A stretch of 64,000 nt of DNA from Flavobacterium endoglycinae (GCF_017352115.1 NZ_CP071448.1:4513001-4577000), one strand, 5' to 3'. Shown: positions 9,801-17,543, counted from the first letter of the stretch. Program-made: numbers and translations. Notes: generated by a model from the sequence alone, not told the origin.

Positions 9801-9889
9801 GAATGAACGGTGGAAAAAGACAGCAGAATGCCAGCAAAAAATAGGCAATAAAGAGCTCTTCCATCCTTAAAAAATGAAAAATAATTCAT
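6857..9889 (-). CDS. SusC/RagA-family TonB-dependent outer-membrane transporter
   Basis: The 1010-residue protein has a signal peptide and then a carboxypeptidase-regulatory-like domain (about residues 45-125, QGIVSDGASPLPGVAI). Next comes a plug with the SusC signature KDADATAIYGSRGANGVV, then a long beta barrel ending in an aromatic-rich strand (IQLTF). It imports a ligand across the outer membrane using TonB energy, together with the SusD partner. It is the first gene of the minus-strand operon. The 513 bases upstream hold its promoter region and a highly structured element. No -7 box could be assigned with confidence. Confidence 0.93.
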   Translation of the reverse strand: MNYFSFFKDGRALYCLFFAGILLSFSTVHSRNFRNSKTLYYQSHQVQGIVSDGASPLPGVAIILKGNNNMAAITDYNGHYSLQASSSDTLIVSFIGFKTKFIPVNNQIKIDIKLEYDTTTLQEVRVNAGYYSVKEKDRTGSIARITSKDIENQPVTNVLATMQGRMAGVNIVQNTGMPGSGFYIEIRGLNSLRSDGNSPLYIIDGVPYSSQGIGSSYTSANMPAQNSPLNSINPSDVASIEVLKDADATAIYGSRGANGVVLITTKKSKSGKTSVSVDYSNGLGRVTGFKKVLDTPRYIAMRKEAFANDGITQYPANAYDINGTWDQNRETDWQKELIGGTAEYTNLQTTISGESQHTQFLLSGNYSKETTVFPGNFNYVKASGRANINHESEDERFHLNFSAVYSAQSSSMPLVDLTQTAIQLSPNAPSLYDQSGNLNWENNTFQNPVAILNGQTKGNTFDLLSNAILSYELGAGFSASASLGYTNLDQKQINLQPSTIYNPSYGLGTESSLAISNIVNRNSWIVEPKLSWTKKLDKIAFDVLAGTTFQQQNGDQFITQSRGFTSNNLISNPASASSNIVLNSDETLYKYQALFARVNLNLAGQYILNLTARRDGSSRFGPGRQFADFGAVGAAWIFSESRWMNANFPFLSYGKLRASYGTTGNDQIGDYQFMDTYSTSGTKYQGISGMQPSRLFNADFGWETNRKMEMAIEAGFLQDRIFTGLAWFQNHSSNQLVGIPLPGTTGFSSIQANLDAVVQNKGIEFTLKTQNITNSSFNWTTSFNLTSIKNELISFPGLEVSTYKNRYVIGEPLNIVKTYHYTGLNPATGIYQFEDVNGDGVFTANQDRQTTKNLNPKYYGGLQNHIRFHNLELDFLFHFSKQQNYSENYGQPMPGTMNNQSAGVAQHWQSEGDLGPYQGYSVSNSAKQQAYLRYLQSDASIVDASYIRLKNISLTYELPRSWTKKIICRLSLQGQNVLTFTKYKGIDPEFKTSGYLPPLKIYTSSIQLTF

Positions 9890-10128
9890 AATATTGGGAT
9901 TGGTTAGTTAAATGGATATTTGATTAGCTAAGGTCCTCTGCTCTAGTTTGGTCGCTGCAGCTGAGGGCCATTTTTATGTATTAAGTAAACGGCTTAATAA
10001 GCATAATAGAATTGACTGCTCTTTTTACAAATAAAATATTTTTACATTAAGGTTTAAATTTAATGCGAGACTGAATAAAAAGCAGTGGCTAAGAAATGAT
10101 GAGGTTATACTTGTGTTCCTAAAAAGGA

Positions 10129-10263
10129 GGCGTGGGTTTAAACTCAGCTTATCGCTCTCTGGGTACTGGTATACCGCACGCGCAATAAGTGAGCCCACGC
10201 CATTTGGCGTGAGCATTTACACTTATCTTCCTGCGCGTATTAAAATTACCAGTTTTAGAGAGC
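10129..10263. other. Highly structured intergenic element (RNA or REP-like)
   Basis: Several complementary pairs are packed into 135 bases. GGCGTGGG (10129-10136) pairs with CCCACGCC (10194-10201), with inner CTCA/TGAG and CTTAT/ATAAG pairs. GCTCTCT (10154-10160) and CTGGT (10166-10170) pair with AGAGAGC (10257-10263) and ACCAG (10248-10252). ACGCGCA (10178-10184) pairs with TGCGCGT (10232-10238). CACGCCA (10196-10202) pairs with TGGCGTG (10205-10211). The first set excludes or knots with the others, so two alternative folds exist. It is G+C-rich in an AT-rich gap. It could be a structured RNA, a REP-type palindrome or a mobile-element end. I cannot name a family. Confidence 0.55.
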
Positions 10264-10401
10264 AGGTTCAAAGCGAACGCTTCATATTATATTATTTGAA
10301 GTATCGCAAATATATGTATTTGATAACAAATATAGAATATTATTTTGAATTGCACACTATAGTGTGCAGAAAAAATATAATTATTCAATTCTTTTGTCTT
10401 G

Positions 10402-10731
10402 ATGGCTTTGAAAAATGAAAATAATAAACAGTTAATAAAACCAAAGAAAACCAAAGTTTTTCTAGTGGATCAACACGTTTGTAATTTTATAAAAGAAGAA
10501 TGGATGATAGATATTGATTCATTTAGAGAATGGGCCCGACAACATAACGTCCATGAATCAATAGCCAGAAAAATTAATCAAATTGAAGGTTATAAAATTC
10601 CAGTATCAACATTAAAAATTATTTGCTTTTATAGACAAATTTCTTTGGCAGATTTTTTTACTCTTGTTGAAAGTAAATATGGGGATGCTGAAGACAAATT
10701 TTATTATATAGAAAAAAAGAAAGATATTTAA
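10402..10731 (+). CDS. Small putative HTH regulator
   Basis: This is a 109-residue basic/acidic mixed protein. Residues ~20-95 (WMIDIDSFREWARQHNVHESIARKIN... VSTLKIICFYRQISLADFFTLVE) have the spacing of an XRE-like helix-turn-helix as seen in short Bacteroidota regulators. The DNA-binding role is inferred from pattern only. I take the ATG at 10402 over the TTG directly before it. The gene ends in a bidirectional terminator shared with the convergent mini-histone gene. It lies downstream of the structured element at 10129-10263. Confidence 0.6.
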   Translation: MALKNENNKQLIKPKKTKVFLVDQHVCNFIKEEWMIDIDSFREWARQHNVHESIARKINQIEGYKIPVSTLKIICFYRQISLADFFTLVESKYGDAEDKFYYIEKKKDI

Positions 10732-10746
10732 AATATCTTTCTTTTT
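10714..10746. terminator. Bidirectional terminator between convergent genes
   Basis: AAAAAGAAAGATATT (10714-10728) pairs perfectly with AATATCTTTCTTTTT (10732-10746). The 3-nt loop is the TAA stop codon of the upstream gene. The A-tract and T-tract make it work in both directions, serving the HTH gene (+) and the mini-histone gene (-). Confidence 0.85.
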
Positions 10747-10751
10747 CTATT

Positions 10752-10928
10752 TTATTTTTTTGATTCCTCAATAGAAACTTTTCTAAACTCTTTTAAAAGT
10801 TTTTCAATTTCTAACGATGATTTTCTTGCTCTCGCTCCAGCAGCTTTAACTCCTTTTTCAGCTACAGCTTCAGATTCTGTTTTAAACGTTTCGATTTCAG
10901 CGTTGATTTTTGCAATTAGGTCTTTCAT
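10752..10928 (-). CDS. Hc1-type mini-histone (histone H1-like)
   Basis: This 58-residue reading frame starts at ATG 10928. It contains the segment EKGVKAAGARARKSSLEIEK followed by LLKEFRKVSIEESKK, which is the conserved body of the short histone H1/Hc1-like nucleoid proteins of Flavobacteriia. The protein is strongly basic in the middle and helical. It would bind and compact DNA without strong sequence preference. The gene is convergent with the HTH gene and lies inside the ICE, where a nucleoid protein could help silence cargo or act during transfer (inference). Confidence 0.85.
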   Translation of the reverse strand: MKDLIAKINAEIETFKTESEAVAEKGVKAAGARARKSSLEIEKLLKEFRKVSIEESKK

Positions 10929-11004
10929 TATACAATTTTTTAAATTAAGTAAGCAAAAGTAAAATTTTGCCTTAAATGAAAACGGTATTGGTAATAAAAT
11001 ATTC

Positions 11005-12678
11005 TCACGAATTCTCTTTCTTCAATTCCTTAAGGAAATAACTGACTGAAATTCCTGTTCTGGAGCTGAATGCATTGGTGAATCGGGGAGTGGAAGTAAA
11101 ACCAGCTTCCTCCGCCAGGGAGCCAATGGAGTAATTTCTATGCAAGCTTGAGTTTCGCAGCAGCTCCACGAGATAATCAATTTTTAGGTCATTGATATAA
11201 TCGGCAAAACGCTTGCCGCTGCGATGGTATATCACTTTTGAGAGGTATTTGCTGTTTGTATTAAACCGTACAGTTAAAGTGGCTAGTGTTGCCTCTTTGT
11301 GCAGGAATTTTTTATCCCTTTCAAATTTTTCAAGGTGTCTTATTATCTGCTGTACAGTCTCCTGCGAAATGTCGGTTATTTCGAATTTATCGGGTGTCTG
11401 TTTCTGTATGCTGTTTTTATCGTTTTTTTCCAGAAGCAGATCAAATTTGATCTTATTGCGCTTTTTGGTTTCAAAGTGGTTATAGGTCCCGTAAATAACA
11501 GCGGAGAACAGAACGACAACCACGCTGATCAAAATAACGTCGTAATATTTCTCTTTTACAAGCTGCTGCTGTATTTTTTCTTTTTCCAGCAGAATTTCCT
11601 TAGTATCATACTGCTTATGGATTTTTCCCACCAGATACGTATTGGAATCTGTTAATACAGAGTCAGCTTTTAAAAGCTGGTCTATGTAATAAAGCTGGGA
11701 TTTCAGATTATTCTCCTTCTTGTAATATTTAAGCATTAATTCAAAAACTTCCTTTAAATCCGGGCGGATGTATCCTTTCTCAATAAAAGCCTTTTCAACC
11801 TTTTTAAAGTAGGGAATTGCTTTTGTAGGAAGCTGAAGTTTCCAATAGCTTTTTCCTATATAAAAATTTGCAATGGATATGTTGGCAAATTCTGTGATGC
11901 TGTTCAGCTGGGGTATAACCTCCTGAAGCATTTTTATGGAGGTATGATAATTATTTAGGAAGAACTGGTTGATTCCTTCCGAGTGTTTAAAAAACAATTC
12001 CATTTCCGGAATTTTCAGCCGCTCACATTCTGCAAGTCCCAACGCATTAGTCTGCGAACATCTGCTGTAATCGCCAGCTTTATTATAGCAGGCACTTAAT
12101 GAATGCAGTGAATTCAAATAAGGGCGAGCCTGATTTTTTTTAAAATATTCAAGGCAGTCAGTAAAGAGTGAAATGGCCTCATCATAAAAGCCGAGATAAT
12201 ATTTAATCTGCGCAATATGATATTTGGTTTTGTAGATCAGATAATCATTTTCAGTTTTGGAAATGCTTTCGTTTGCCTTAATGTAATAGTCATATGCTTT
12301 CACATAATTTTTTTGGCTGTAATAGACGATCCCTTTCGATAGATTAGCTGACCCGATTAGTTCATCGCTTTTTGATTTTTCAGCTGCGATCACCATGCTG
12401 TCAGCATATTTCAAACGCAGATTCATTGGAGACTGATGCAGTATGTTTTGGTATGCATTAACGGTCTCTTCATAATTCTTTTCCTGTCTTGCTTTCTTTA
12501 AATAGGCAAATAAATAAGGAGCTGCTTTCAGGCTGTCATTTTTGTATTCATAAATCCTATCATCCAGATAAGTATATGTTTTAAATACAAGAGAATCGGG
12601 AACTGATTTTGAAATCTTCTGCGCATTTAATGACTTGACTAAAAATAAAAACAGCAATACAGGTAATGTACATTTCAT
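11005..12678 (-). CDS. TPR-containing membrane-anchored AraC-type regulator
   Basis: The 557-residue protein has a signal-like N-terminus and about seven TPR-like helical pairs through residue ~350. A membrane segment near 375-395 (VILISVVVVLFSAVIYG) follows, then a cytoplasmic linker and a C-terminal AraC-type double HTH (LATLTVRFNTNSKYLSKVIY ... IGSLAEEAGFTSTPRFTNAF). The layout is that of one-component sensors that read a periplasmic signal and bind DNA directly. The start at 12678 gives a proper signal sequence. It sits between the SusCD-peptidase cargo and the tra operon and could control either. Confidence 0.85.
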   Translation of the reverse strand: MKCTLPVLLFLFLVKSLNAQKISKSVPDSLVFKTYTYLDDRIYEYKNDSLKAAPYLFAYLKKARQEKNYEETVNAYQNILHQSPMNLRLKYADSMVIAAEKSKSDELIGSANLSKGIVYYSQKNYVKAYDYYIKANESISKTENDYLIYKTKYHIAQIKYYLGFYDEAISLFTDCLEYFKKNQARPYLNSLHSLSACYNKAGDYSRCSQTNALGLAECERLKIPEMELFFKHSEGINQFFLNNYHTSIKMLQEVIPQLNSITEFANISIANFYIGKSYWKLQLPTKAIPYFKKVEKAFIEKGYIRPDLKEVFELMLKYYKKENNLKSQLYYIDQLLKADSVLTDSNTYLVGKIHKQYDTKEILLEKEKIQQQLVKEKYYDVILISVVVVLFSAVIYGTYNHFETKKRNKIKFDLLLEKNDKNSIQKQTPDKFEITDISQETVQQIIRHLEKFERDKKFLHKEATLATLTVRFNTNSKYLSKVIYHRSGKRFADYINDLKIDYLVELLRNSSLHRNYSIGSLAEEAGFTSTPRFTNAFSSRTGISVSYFLKELKKENS

Positions 12679-13009
12679 AATACATGGAAACTTTAAGTTT
12701 ACGCCCTGGAAAAAAGCATAAACAGATTAATATTTAAAAATGCGGAAACGATCTGTGAGAAGCATTCAAAAATACTGTAAATATTTGAAAAACAGTGTAA
12801 TAATGTAGGAAAAATACTTTATCGATTTCATGGAAATCAGTAGTGGATTTTCCGAAAACCCGCACATATGTCCTTGATTAATGTTTTTTTGCGCTCTAGA
12901 TTTGCTCTGAATTCAACAGCAAAGATTCAGTAAAGCACTGAGCAAAAGTTCTGCTGGCCCGGGCAAAATGGACTGAGATAATTCTCAATTAACCAAACCA
13001 TTTTGCATT
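12679..13009. other. Divergent intergenic region, AT-rich
   Basis: This 331-base gap between the divergent TPR-AraC gene and the lipoprotein gene must contain both promoters. I see no open reading frame, strong hairpin or clear TAnnTTTG box that I would commit to. Confidence 0.4.
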
Positions 13010-13615
13010 ATGAAAAATTTATTATTAACTGGTTTAATTATTTTCTTAGGTTCATGTTCAAATGATGACTTTGACAATTCCGATTCAAGTGCGGTTTCGA
13101 AAGAAACAAATAAAAAAGAGAGAAGTTCAGATTTAAAAAAAGGAACTTCTTCAGAGGACAACTTTGGGGAAGTGCGGGCGGGAAATTATATACTTCTGAT
13201 ACCTGCCCGTATTAAAGGCAGAGTAATGTCAGTGCTCAGAGATCAGGTTTTCAGCGGTGCATTAAAGATTTCTGAAAAAAACAATCCTGATTTAGATACG
13301 ATTTCTTCTGATGGGGATCCTGTCGGCACCTTACTCATCATCGCTGATGAAAGCGCACTTGGATCATCTTTGAAACTTGATGTCAAGGGATATATTGTCA
13401 ATCTCGGAAATCTGCGTGGACAGCAGTACCACATTGTTGATGATTTTATAATCCAATACGAGATTTCCAAACGCCAAGATTCAACACTTCTAACAAATGA
13501 GAAAGAAACAATCCTGTCCATTTCTTCTATTTCGGAAGCAGTTTTATTTAGTGAAAAGGCTAGAAAGGATAGGGACTGGGAGACTTCTACAACCAGTAAG
13601 CGCAACGGAAATTGA
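13010..13615 (+). CDS. Putative lipoprotein of unknown function
   Basis: The 201-residue protein starts with a lipoprotein signal (FLGSC, Cys16) and a low-complexity Ser/Asp/Lys linker to about residue 55. A compact beta-rich domain (about 55-155) follows, with phrases such as GNYILLIPARIKGRV and LKLDVKGYIVNLGNL. I do not recognise the family. It precedes a small membrane protein and an AraC regulator, all in the tra direction. It may be an entry or surface function of the element, or an accessory gene. A hairpin (GCAGTGCAT/ATGCACTGC, 13630-13654) follows it. Confidence 0.6.
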   Translation: MKNLLLTGLIIFLGSCSNDDFDNSDSSAVSKETNKKERSSDLKKGTSSEDNFGEVRAGNYILLIPARIKGRVMSVLRDQVFSGALKISEKNNPDLDTISSDGDPVGTLLIIADESALGSSLKLDVKGYIVNLGNLRGQQYHIVDDFIIQYEISKRQDSTLLTNEKETILSISSISEAVLFSEKARKDRDWETSTTSKRNGN

Positions 13616-13691
13616 ATTTTTTAGTGAGGGCAGTGCATCTAAATAATGCACTGCTTTAGCAAAAGGCATTTAAAAAAAAATCCTATGAATT

Positions 13692-13922
13692 ATGAAAAAG
13701 CGGGCTCTGTTTTATATTTTATTATTCTTCTTCAATCTTTTGAGCCTTTATTTTATAATGAAGCTTTTTGCCGCCGATCAGATTGTGAGCTATGTCTTAA
13801 ACGAAGACTATAATACTGAGAGTCCGCGATTAACAGCGTATGTTTTATACATCTGCTGCCTGTCAAATCTGTATTTCCAGTTTCTGATGTGGATGGAATA
13901 TTTCTTCAAGGATGAAATCTAA
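13692..13922 (+). CDS. Small two-helix membrane protein
   Basis: This 76-residue protein has two hydrophobic segments (about 5-28 and 46-68) and a short loop between them. No family is recognised. It ends 26 bases before the AraC-type gene, so the two are probably cotranscribed. It could be a sensor or anchor partner for that regulator, which is inference from position only. Confidence 0.55.
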   Translation: MKKRALFYILLFFFNLLSLYFIMKLFAADQIVSYVLNEDYNTESPRLTAYVLYICCLSNLYFQFLMWMEYFFKDEI

Positions 13923-13948
13923 AAGCAGATCTTCATAAAAGACAAAAA

Positions 13949-14818
13949 ATGATTAGAGAAATCTTAAATACAGAAATTAAAAGCATTGAAAATGACGGGA
14001 TCGATGTCCTGCTGCTTACAGAGTACAAAGTGAAAAATGTGCTGGAGGTTCCATTTTCCATTTCGAATTTTTCAGTGCTTTTAATCAAAAATGGCAAAAT
14101 GAATATCAGATTTCGTGACGAGGCCAATATATTGAAACGCAGAGATTTATTGCTGATTCCATATAATTCAATCTGCACCAAACTTGAGGTGACGCCTAAC
14201 ATCCAGCTTTATCTTATAAGGACAAATTTCGATTTTGCCTTTAATAACTGTTATGAGAAAGAGCTTTTGGATGCATTCAGTTTTTTAATGCTGAAATCTG
14301 ACCGAAAGATTGGCCTTCAAGAAGAGGATTTTAAAGTTTTATCGGTAATTTATAAATTAATGAACGCGCTGCAATGCGGCAATGAAAGGCCGGAGATTAT
14401 TAGTAAGCTGCGCCGGATATGCTTTAATCTGTTTATACACGAACTCAAGTTTATACATTCCAAATATAAACCGGAGCTTGATCTTGACTTTTCAAGAAGG
14501 GAAAGCATTGTAATCCATTTCCTGACTTTGCTTTCAATACACTTCAGAACACAGCACCACGTACAGTTTTATGCGGGTGCATTATTTATTACTCCAGGAC
14601 ATCTGAACAAGATGGTTAAAGAGAGCACGGGAAAAACTGCCAAATCTTTTATAATTGAAGCTCTTGTCAACGTTTCGAAAAATCTTCTTACTGATTCCAA
14701 CTATACTGTGGCTGCTATTGCCGATGAACTAGAATTCAGCAGCCCTGAAAACTTTGGCGTATTTTTTAAAAGACATACCGGTTTGCTGCCAACAGAATTT
14801 CGCTCCACTAAAAAGTAA
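13949..14818 (+). CDS. AraC-family transcriptional regulator
   Basis: The 289-residue protein has an N-terminal cupin-like effector domain (about 20-150). The C-terminal AraC HTH pair spans about 195-287. Helix-turn-helix 1 is at YAGALFITPGHLNKMVKEST and the second carries the AAIADELEFSSPENFGVFFKRHTG signature, ending with GLLPTEFR. It lies just upstream of the conserved 14875 gene and the tra operon. Such genes often control transfer genes in Bacteroidota ICEs, but the ligand and target are not visible. Confidence 0.88.
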   Translation: MIREILNTEIKSIENDGIDVLLLTEYKVKNVLEVPFSISNFSVLLIKNGKMNIRFRDEANILKRRDLLLIPYNSICTKLEVTPNIQLYLIRTNFDFAFNNCYEKELLDAFSFLMLKSDRKIGLQEEDFKVLSVIYKLMNALQCGNERPEIISKLRRICFNLFIHELKFIHSKYKPELDLDFSRRESIVIHFLTLLSIHFRTQHHVQFYAGALFITPGHLNKMVKESTGKTAKSFIIEALVNVSKNLLTDSNYTVAAIADELEFSSPENFGVFFKRHTGLLPTEFRSTKK

Positions 14819-14874
14819 GCGGCCTTAACCGCTCCTTATTCTGCCAAAGATTGTTTAATTAAAACGATAAGACG

Positions 14875-16068
14875 ATGATTAAAATGTATCCTTTGGAATG
14901 GTTCGATTCGCTAATTATAAATTCATTTGATGCAGGAAGTTCCTCAATAAGCGTATCAGAAAGCGAGCTGGAAATTTTGAATGAAAGAATGGTGAGTGAA
15001 TCAAAAAAAATTAAAATTCATATTAAAAACTCTTTTTTTGAGCTCAAAAGCAAAAGGCAGATCAGGCTTCTTATAAGAAAGTACCATTCTTCATTGGTTT
15101 TTTTAATAGATAGGGTAATAGAGATAAGAAAGAAAGAGCAATTCAATTCGATGCAGTTAAATGAAATATTTGATTTGATTGTCACGTCCCTTGACGACCT
15201 GCTGTCATTTGTCGAGGTCAGATATTCTGCATTTATCAGTCTTGACCAAAGAGTGCCGAACAGCTATTTTTTGGTATGGAAAAAGGAAACGCTTACCGTC
15301 TTAAAGAGACTGATTAAAATAAAAGAAAATACAGAACATGAAGATGCTGGATTGGAATTTGTTGCAGATCTTCTCGCTGCGCCGCTGCATAACTCCAAAA
15401 ACACAAAATGTACCTACCGCCAGATTTTGTATTACAGAGAGATAATCACTGAACTGGAAAAATTCAGGCATGCAATTTCTGAAAAAGAATGTATTTCAGA
15501 TCTTGATCTTATGCTTATTAGAATGAATTTCAACTCCAGAGAATATGCTGAGAAACTGGTCGCTAAAATTGGCGGCTATTTGGAAGGCTTTGAAAATTTA
15601 TCGGAAAGGCTTGAAAAACTGCTTTATATCTGCAGCAGACTGTCCAAAGTAAACCCTGACTTAAAATTAACCTTTAGTCCCTCACAGCAGAATCTGATTT
15701 CATTTTTGGAATACTGGTTTTCCAGCGAAGCCCGATATCTCGAAAAGAAGGCCGCAATTGAAATGCAGGAGCAGACGACCAATTATGCCGGCAGTGAATT
15801 TGTAGAGAAGGCAGACCATAAGCTGGAGTGCATGCTTTCGGGGGATCAGATAGCTCTGATCCTTAGAGCAACAGACGAAGCGAGAATTATAAAAGCAAAG
15901 TCGATGAATTACATTTTTAAAAGCATTGTGCCTTATCTTTCCACCCCTGTCAGAAGAAATCTTTCTTATAAATCGATAAGGGCAAAATCGTATAATCCCG
16001 AAGATCGGGATAAAGAACTTGCCATTGAAAGCCTTGAGAAAATAATCAGCAAGATAAAAACGTACTAG
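14875..16068 (+). CDS. Conserved ICE-associated protein, possibly RteC-like
   Basis: This 397-residue, mostly helical, soluble protein has no signal peptide. The segment DLDLMLIRMNFNSREYAEKL near residue 220 and the C-terminal part (about 320-397, LSGDQIALILRATDEARI...) match my memory of proteins encoded before tra operons in Chryseobacterium/Mucilaginibacter-type elements. It may be related to RteC, a regulator of excision and transfer in CTnDOT, but I could not confirm a motif. It is separated from the tra operon by ~195 bases containing a hairpin. Confidence 0.6.
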   Translation: MIKMYPLEWFDSLIINSFDAGSSSISVSESELEILNERMVSESKKIKIHIKNSFFELKSKRQIRLLIRKYHSSLVFLIDRVIEIRKKEQFNSMQLNEIFDLIVTSLDDLLSFVEVRYSAFISLDQRVPNSYFLVWKKETLTVLKRLIKIKENTEHEDAGLEFVADLLAAPLHNSKNTKCTYRQILYYREIITELEKFRHAISEKECISDLDLMLIRMNFNSREYAEKLVAKIGGYLEGFENLSERLEKLLYICSRLSKVNPDLKLTFSPSQQNLISFLEYWFSSEARYLEKKAAIEMQEQTTNYAGSEFVEKADHKLECMLSGDQIALILRATDEARIIKAKSMNYIFKSIVPYLSTPVRRNLSYKSIRAKSYNPEDRDKELAIESLEKIISKIKTY

Positions 16069-16195
16069 TCTTTATTTGAAAAGCAGTCGAAATGCCTTTA
16101 AAATCAAGCATTTTGAAAGGGAACAAAAAAGGCTCTAGAAAGTTGTGCTTGTAGAAAGTTTATACTTATCGTTCCTTTGGACTGTAGAATAAATC

Positions 16196-16216
16196 CCATC
16201 AGCTCTTAACTGATGG
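16196..16216 (+). promoter_or_regulatory. Hairpin in the leader of the tra operon
   Basis: CCATCAG (16196-16202) pairs with CTGATGG (16210-16216), followed by CGGTTTTC. It lies 24 bases before a strong GAGGAGG-like ribosome-binding sequence and ATG (16240). That ATG opens a 35-codon frame overlapping the next gene. It could be a weak terminator or attenuator at the entry to the tra genes. Confidence 0.4.
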
Positions 16217-16264
16217 CGGTTTTCATAGAGGAGGATAAAATGTTGAACGATAAAATGAGGAGCT

Positions 16265-16726
16265 ATGTTTACAAATATTTCATGGGGCAGTTATCTGACC
16301 GCGGCTGGTATTGCTATAATTTTCTGGTATCTAGTAATCTTATTTAAATTTCACAGCGGTGATTTAAAAAAAATCTTATCAGGTGAAAAGAAACTGCAAA
16401 TACCATTTCTTAAAAAAACTTCTAAAAATATAAAGGAAATAAAATCAATATCCGATTCATTTCCCAAATCATTTGATCCGCTGCAAGATGCAGAAAAACT
16501 TTCCCAGCGGATTAAAGATGCCGCTAAAGAATGTTCTGAAAAGAATTTATCAAAACAGCAGTTTGAAAACTACTTAAGAATGCTTCTTGAAGAATATCCT
16601 TTTGTCAAAATTTCTGCTCTCAAAGAAAACATTAACCAGCTGATGGTTTCCGAGTCCCAACTACATCCCAATCTTGTTTTAAGTCTGAGCGAAGCAGACA
16701 GCCTGTGGGAAGGATCGGTATTTTAA
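16265..16726 (+). CDS. Conjugal transfer accessory protein upstream of traE
   Basis: The 153-residue protein has one N-terminal membrane segment (about 9-28) and a charged helical remainder. Comparable anchored proteins of this size sit directly before traE in other Flavobacteriia transfer operons (from memory). The ATG at 16265 has AGGAG very close by. A competing in-frame-shifted ATG at 16240 with a better ribosome-binding site would encode only 35 residues. Its role in the type IV secretion machine is unknown. Confidence 0.6.
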   Translation: MFTNISWGSYLTAAGIAIIFWYLVILFKFHSGDLKKILSGEKKLQIPFLKKTSKNIKEIKSISDSFPKSFDPLQDAEKLSQRIKDAAKECSEKNLSKQQFENYLRMLLEEYPFVKISALKENINQLMVSESQLHPNLVLSLSEADSLWEGSVF

Positions 16727-16734
16727 AAATTCAG

Positions 16735-16822
16735 AAGAGGAATATTCCCCGTTCTCTCTGGTGCGGTATGGCTTTATGTGACAAGGAAAATAGAGTTGCA
16801 ATGGCGGTATTCCTCTTTTTTT
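16735..16822 (+). promoter_or_regulatory. Long-loop inverted repeat between transfer genes
   Basis: AAGAGGAATA (16735-16744) pairs with TATTCCTCTT (16808-16817), and a T-run follows. The 63-nt loop makes it an imperfect terminator. Partial termination or mRNA processing here would set the pilin-like traE gene apart from the gene before it. Confidence 0.4.
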
Positions 16823-16852
16823 GCTAAAGAATAACTTTAAAAATGATTTGTG

Positions 16853-17188
16853 ATGAAAAAATGCAGATGGAAATTAAAAAGTCTTCTTAGACGATTTAGA
16901 GCTATGGGATCGTCGCTGCTGATGATTTTGCTCAGTAATGTTATTTATGGTCAGGACGGTGTGGCGGGAATTAATGAAGCCAACCAGAAAGTGAGAAGCT
17001 ACTTTGATGCCGGCACCGAACTGATGTACGCAGTAGGAGCGATCCTCGGGCTGATAGGTGCTGTAAAAGTCTACCAGAAATGGAATGCCGGCGATCCCGA
17101 TACCGGAAAAGTCGCTGCTGCCTGGTTTGGAAGCTGTGTGTTTCTGGTGGTCGTTGCTACGGTAATTAAGTCCTTTTTCGGCGTTTAA
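16853..17188 (+). CDS. traE: TraE-type conjugative pilin-like protein
   Basis: This 111-residue protein has an N-terminal signal-like helix and two membrane segments (about residues 56-74 and 88-107). The segment VGAILGLIGAVKVYQKWNAG is typical of Bacteroidota TraE (DUF4134), which resembles VirB2 pilins. I take ATG 16853 over the GTG just before it. It is followed after 16 bases by traF, the standard order in these operons. It would form the transfer pilus or channel subunit. Confidence 0.85.
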   Translation: MKKCRWKLKSLLRRFRAMGSSLLMILLSNVIYGQDGVAGINEANQKVRSYFDAGTELMYAVGAILGLIGAVKVYQKWNAGDPDTGKVAAAWFGSCVFLVVVATVIKSFFGV

Positions 17189-17204
17189 ACGATAGATACT
17201 AGAA

Positions 17205-17519
17205 ATGAGCAGCAGTGTTTATTCGATCAATAAAGGTATCAATCAGAGCATTGAATTTAAGGGACTTAAAGCACAGTACATCTGGTATTTGAGCGGAGGT
17301 GTTGTCGGTCTTATGATTCTGTTTGCTGTTTTGTACATAATTGGAATTCCTTCCCTGATATGCATTGCCTTTATTGGAGCTGCAGGAGCTTTTCTTGTTT
17401 TTAAAGTGTACAGAATGAGCAATACTTATGGCGAGCACGGCATGATGAAAGCTTTGGCTGGCAGGAAAGTACCTAAACATGTAAAGGTGTACAGCAGAAG
17501 TATTTTTGTTAAGTTATAG
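17205..17519 (+). CDS. traF: TraF-type conjugal transfer membrane protein (DUF4133)
   Basis: The 104-residue protein starts with SVYSINKGINQSIEFKGLKAQ, the recognisable TraF opening of Bacteroidota elements. Two adjacent membrane segments (about 28-70) follow. It corresponds to VirB3-like inner-membrane components that work with the VirB4-type ATPase. In most such operons traG follows directly; here a methyltransferase gene is inserted between. Confidence 0.88.
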   Translation: MSSSVYSINKGINQSIEFKGLKAQYIWYLSGGVVGLMILFAVLYIIGIPSLICIAFIGAAGAFLVFKVYRMSNTYGEHGMMKALAGRKVPKHVKVYSRSIFVKL

Positions 17520-17543
17520 CTATAGAACGTTAATTGTGGATTT

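Noticed and set aside
10113..10418. Open frame on the plus strand through the structured element
   Set aside because: It runs through the palindromic sequence, has no recognisable protein pattern and overlaps the start of the HTH gene.
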